From JAJISG01 sp964347345 (lineage in GTDB: Archaea; Thermoplasmatota; Thermoplasmata; RBG-16-68-12; JAJISG01): 45,612 bases of DNA. This document shows positions 42,477-45,612 of this stretch, in pieces. The position numbers and the translations under genes were made by a program. The DNA lies in assembly GCA_964347345.1 (NCBI GenBank), contig CAYFYB010000013.1, forward strand, positions 1-45,612, in the 5' to 3' direction. The notes beneath the pieces were generated by a model, which did not search any database, was not told the DNA's origin, and saw only the letters and a program-made list of their open reading frames with translations. Position 1 is the stretch's first letter; every line of letters begins with the position of its first letter.

Positions 42477-44885
42477 TTGAGTAAGGATGTAGCGATAGTT
42501 AGGACAATCATAGCCATAGCCGTAGCACTCACCTTCGTAACCCTTGCGGGGAGCGCAGCAGCTGTCCAACCGTCGGGCAAGGACGTTCAGACCATTCCCC
42601 AGGGGCGCTGGTGGGAGACGCAGCCCCAGGAGGAGGAGACATCTCCGTACTACGATTCAATCCCATACTGGGAGATCGCCCCGACCTTGCGGGAGATCGA
42701 GAAGACTAGCAACCGAGTCAAGGTCGAGGTCATCGGGCAGTCTGCTGAGGGCCGGGATCTCTACCTAGTGACCCTTAGCAGTCCCGACGCAATGGGACGC
42801 CTCGGTGGATACCAGGCCCTAAGGCAGCTCATGGTCAAGGACCCAGTTAGGGCTCAAGCCATGATGGAACGTTTCGAGGACTTCAAGGTGCCCTTCTACA
42901 TTCACGCCAGTATCCACGGCGATGAGTATCCGGGTGTGGATGCATCCATCGAACTGATAAGGACCTTGGCCTACAGCGACGAACCTGAAGTAAGAGACAT
43001 ACTGGACAACGTCATTCTCTTGGTGAACGTGGTGGCGAACCCCGACGGCAGGGTCCACGGCATCCGCGAGAATGGCAACGGCTTCGACCTTAACCGAGAC
43101 TTCATCACCTTGTCGCAACCAGAGACCGGGCCCTCCGTCAGGATCTTCAGGGAATGGATGCCCATGGTGGTCCTAGACATCCACGGTTTCGTGGAGCCAA
43201 TGCTGATTGAACCAACTACACCACCCCACAACCCCAGCTATGAGTATGACCTGTACATCAAGTGGGCCTTCAGTCAGGCCGAGGCTATGGAGGCGGAGCT
43301 TTTGGCGAAGACAGGCTTCGAAGCCCTGATTCCCTTTAGGGACTGGGATGAGGGATGGGATGACTGGCCACCCATCTTTACCCCCATGTATGCAATGTAT
43401 CACGGGGCCTACGGGCACACTCTGGAGACCCCATACGAGGATGAGCGTGGCGTTGATGCCCACTACTGGGCCGTGTGGGGCGCCCTAAAGTTCGTGGCTG
43501 CCAACAGGATGAGCATGGTTCGGGACCAGGTGGAGATGTTCAAGAGGGGCTTCCTGGACCTTCCGCAGGAGCCCATCCCCGAGGAGATACTGGAGCGGAC
43601 TCCCTACGAGCAGTACGATTTCGTGATGGAGTTCCCGGAGGCGTATGTGATTCCCGCCGTCGCTCCATGGCAGGAGAACCCCCACCAGGCAACATCCTTA
43701 GTGGACTTCCTCCTCTTCAATGGTGTGGAGGTGGAGAGGGCAACGTCGTCCTTCCTCATCGGGGATGACTGGTATCCCGCCGGCTCATACATCGTCTGGA
43801 CCCAGCAGCCCAGAAGGGGCTTGGCTAGTGTCATCTTGGAGGACGGCATGGACATATCCTACTACCCAGGGCTCACCATGTATGACATCTCCGCCTGGAG
43901 CCATCCGCTGCTCTGGGGCGTCACCCGCGTAGTGGTCTGGGACACGCTCACCGTTGCCACATCCAGAGTTACTCACGCCGCGCCTGTCAAGGGCATCGTC
44001 GTAGGCGGCCGCACCGCGGCCTTTGCATACCTGCCCACGTCCAACGAAGCTGTCCGGGCGACCAACGACCTTCTTGGGAGAGGGATAACGCTGCTGAGGT
44101 CTACGGAGCCTTTCCAAGACAGGGACGAGCAGTTCGGCACGGGTACCTTCATCCTACCTGCTACGGCGCCAGGAGCTAGGAGGCTGGCGAACGAGATTGC
44201 CTCCCGCTATGGCCTGCAGGTGTTCGGGCTCTCAGCGATTCCCGACGCCGTTAGTAGGCTTACGATGCCTAGGATTGCGACCCATGCTGACTCAGACCTC
44301 AGATTTGTCTTGCGGGACCTGGGCTTTCCCTACGACGTTGTGACGACGGACGATCTCAACAGTGGTATCGACCTCTCGACCTATGATGTCTTCGTCCATA
44401 GTGGCTGGTGGCTTCTGTCGGCGTCACTCGATGAAACAGGCAAGGAGGCGGTCATCAGCTTTGTTGTCAACGGCGGAAATTACATAGGGATTGGCCGTTC
44501 CGGCGTCGACTTGGCCGTCACCCTTGGCCTCTCCGATGTCGCCTTTGAAACCGGTGGAAGGCGAGACAATGGCATCGTCGAGGTCCACTACCAGACGGAA
44601 GACCTGATTGCGGCCCAGTATCCGGAGGACAGTCACGCCTTCGTCTTCGGTCCCGTCTGGTTCACAGGCTACGGCCCAGAGGTTGGGATCTCAGTTGTTC
44701 TGGAGTCGGAGGAGTTCTTTGTGGCTGGCTTCTGGCCCGGAAGGGAGCCCGCCGCGGGATATCCCGTCGTCGTGTGGCATGAGCTCGGCGAGGCACGCGT
44801 CGTTCTCATGGGCATCGACCCGATCTTCCGAGCGCATCCCATGCACACCTACCGCCTCGTCGCCAACGCTCTGTATCTAGGCTGA
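42477..44885 (+). CDS. Secreted M14-family zinc carboxypeptidase
   Basis: 802 residues. Signal peptide about 1-30 (ends GSAAAVQ), then an M14 catalytic domain: H147 and E150 in HGDE and H236 in DIHG bind zinc, NPDGR at 188-192, DLNRD at 204-208, and the catalytic glutamate E317 in LETP. The C-terminal half, about 450 residues, seems to be a separate domain with a GIGRSGVDLAV / VVLMGIDPIFR pattern, like the glutamine-amidotransferase-like region in long M14 proteins. Start TTG 42477 follows GGAGG/GGAG (42462-42474). Likely trims peptides outside the cell, feeding the divergent amino-acid importer. Confidence 0.9.
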   Translation: MSKDVAIVRTIIAIAVALTFVTLAGSAAAVQPSGKDVQTIPQGRWWETQPQEEETSPYYDSIPYWEIAPTLREIEKTSNRVKVEVIGQSAEGRDLYLVTLSSPDAMGRLGGYQALRQLMVKDPVRAQAMMERFEDFKVPFYIHASIHGDEYPGVDASIELIRTLAYSDEPEVRDILDNVILLVNVVANPDGRVHGIRENGNGFDLNRDFITLSQPETGPSVRIFREWMPMVVLDIHGFVEPMLIEPTTPPHNPSYEYDLYIKWAFSQAEAMEAELLAKTGFEALIPFRDWDEGWDDWPPIFTPMYAMYHGAYGHTLETPYEDERGVDAHYWAVWGALKFVAANRMSMVRDQVEMFKRGFLDLPQEPIPEEILERTPYEQYDFVMEFPEAYVIPAVAPWQENPHQATSLVDFLLFNGVEVERATSSFLIGDDWYPAGSYIVWTQQPRRGLASVILEDGMDISYYPGLTMYDISAWSHPLLWGVTRVVVWDTLTVATSRVTHAAPVKGIVVGGRTAAFAYLPTSNEAVRATNDLLGRGITLLRSTEPFQDRDEQFGTGTFILPATAPGARRLANEIASRYGLQVFGLSAIPDAVSRLTMPRIATHADSDLRFVLRDLGFPYDVVTTDDLNSGIDLSTYDVFVHSGWWLLSASLDETGKEAVISFVVNGGNYIGIGRSGVDLAVTLGLSDVAFETGGRRDNGIVEVHYQTEDLIAAQYPEDSHAFVFGPVWFTGYGPEVGISVVLESEEFFVAGFWPGREPAAGYPVVVWHELGEARVVLMGIDPIFRAHPMHTYRLVANALYLG

Positions 44886-44894
44886 GGGTACCTC

Positions 44895-44915
44895 GGAGGG
44901 GGCCGCAACCCCTCC
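44895..44915 (+). terminator. GC-rich hairpin after the M14 peptidase
   Basis: GGAGGGG pairs with CCCCTCC around a seven-base loop, ten bases after the stop. A short pyrimidine-rich run follows. Possible transcript-end structure. Confidence 0.45.
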
Positions 44916-44985
44916 CCCTTCCCAATTTCGATGCAGCATGTCCCGACTGGGTCAGCGTTAGATCACCTGTTGCGCAGGAAGCTCG

Positions 44986-44997
44986 TAATTATAATTA
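44986..44997 (+). promoter_or_regulatory. Palindromic TATA element before the B12/radical SAM gene
   Basis: TAATTATAATTA, a perfect 12-base palindrome and the most AT-rich spot nearby. It would start transcription near 45017, giving a leader of about 57 bases to TTG 45074. Confidence 0.45.
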
Positions 44998-45073
44998 GCT
45001 ACAAAATGCTTATTGGGGAGAAGGTTGAGAAACTAGCAGAATTGGATTTCCTCCCCATGTATGGGGTCGGTCT

Positions 45074-45612
45074 TTGAAGGATGGGGGGATTCCCTCGAAG
45101 GGGTATGAGGTCGTTCTAACGGGCGGGACGGCCCTGATGAGCGATTGCGGGGGCAGCCCTCTATGGGGCTTCGCTTCAGCCTTTCCAGAGGAGTTCTTTC
45201 CGCCGCTGCTCGAGGATAGGTTCTTTCCCACTGAGGCGGACGAGGACGGCCGGGTCCTCCGTGCTCCCTATGCCTTGTCGAAGGTGGAGTCCATCCTCCT
45301 CCAAAATGGCCTCTCGCGGGAGCAGGTTGTGATAGCGGATCCCCGCCGGCTTCACGAGGTTATTGGACCCGAGACAAAGGTCCTTGGCATCACGACTATG
45401 GACCCCCTTGGCGTCAGCTTCGGTAGCGGCATAATATATATGCTCATGCGGCTCCTCGACTACACCCCCCGAGGGCGACCTTACATCAGCCGCAGCTCCC
45501 TCAGGGTCCTGGACCACCCAGCGGTCCAGGAGCACATGCCCAAGGTAATCGCTGGCGGCTCCGCTGTATGGCAGCTTCTGGACCTTGCAGACTGCATGTC
45601 GATGGGGATTGA
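45074..45612 (+). CDS. Probable B12-binding radical SAM protein, N-terminus (partial)
   Basis: An open frame of 179 codons running off the right edge. It reads YEVVLTGGTALMSDCGGSPL, then APYALSKVESILLQNGL, VVIADPRRLHEVIGPETK and VLGITTMDPLGVSFGSG. I recognise this as the N-terminal cobalamin-binding-like region of a group of archaeal radical SAM proteins; the CxxxCxxC cluster motif would lie beyond the window. The start is unsure: TTG 45074 is the only start-like codon after the in-frame stop at 45026. Relatives begin MRVVLT; ATGAGG at 45105 would give this if one G were added, so a missing base near 45110 or an unusual start are both possible. Confidence 0.6.
   Translation, partial: MKDGGIPSKGYEVVLTGGTALMSDCGGSPLWGFASAFPEEFFPPLLEDRFFPTEADEDGRVLRAPYALSKVESILLQNGLSREQVVIADPRRLHEVIGPETKVLGITTMDPLGVSFGSGIIYMLMRLLDYTPRGRPYISRSSLRVLDHPAVQEHMPKVIAGGSAVWQLLDLADCMSMGI

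Noticed and set aside
45010..45535. Minus-strand open frames at the right edge (73 and 119 codons)
   Set aside because: Antisense to the B12/radical SAM frame, which shows recognisable sequence; no promoter or ribosome site.
72..45612. CRISPR array, tRNA or rRNA genes, insertion sequences
   Set aside because: I looked for regularly spaced repeats, T-loop-like GTTCRAATC patterns in intergenic regions and transposase motifs and found none; short RNA genes could still be missed by eye or lie in the gaps.

Overview
The window looks like a stretch of an archaeal chromosome, assembled as a draft with two 100-N scaffold gaps (5998-6097 and 31156-31255). Three things point to archaea. TATA-like elements sit about 25 bases upstream of many start codons that lack a Shine-Dalgarno sequence. 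There is a Ras/Rab-like small GTPase. Secreted proteins are held by a membrane helix rather than a lipobox. The gene mix (aerobic-type CoxLMS hydroxylase, acetyl-CoA synthetase, amidase, subtilase, M14 peptidase, amino-acid uptake) suggests a heterotroph living on amides, peptides and small acids. A GC-rich Thermoplasmatota-like lineage is my best guess, but no marker gene here fixes the taxonomy.

Layout. 1-3181 (minus): a three-subunit molybdenum hydroxylase, coxM-coxS-coxL, with coxL running off the left edge. 3466-9469: a visibly less GC-rich catabolic block with a divergent AmiS/UreI-like channel, acetyl-CoA synthetase (5' end lost in gap 1), an AmiE-type amidase with its AmiS channel, an orphan lipoyl domain and an L-2-haloacid dehalogenase. 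9564-11188 (plus): a membrane methyltransferase-like protein and a nickel/cobalt-type permease. 11342-18492 (minus): an eight-gene run with one secreted anchored protein, three ABC-2 ATPase/permease pairs and a PH-domain membrane protein. 18745-21147 (minus): a secreted subtilase. 21393-29202: a fourth ABC-2 pair, an HxlR-type regulator, a membrane-fused LolD-type ATPase with an FtsX/MacB permease, and a secreted Ig-like protein. 29331-31282 (plus): two tandem paralogous membrane proteins. 31279-35057 (minus): three glycosyltransferases flanked by two small membrane proteins. 35232-38215 (minus): a Cu+ P-type ATPase with a YHS domain at both ends and a metal permease. 38362-38931 (plus): the small GTPase. 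38935-42210 (minus): a polar amino-acid ABC importer. 42477-44885 (plus): a secreted M14 peptidase. 45074-end (plus): the N-terminus of a probable B12-binding radical SAM protein.

How the genes may work together. Amides would enter through AmiS, be cleaved by the amidase to acid and ammonia, and acetate would be activated by acetyl-CoA synthetase. Secreted subtilase and M14 peptidase would release peptides and amino acids for the amino-acid importer. The most unusual part is the 18-kb block of five ABC transporters with cell-surface partners. One permease carries ten uninterrupted pentapeptide repeats, predicted to form a beta-helix, between its first two membrane segments, and another carries a beta-sandwich ectodomain in the same position. 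I know of no described system with this make-up; its substrate cannot be read from the sequence.
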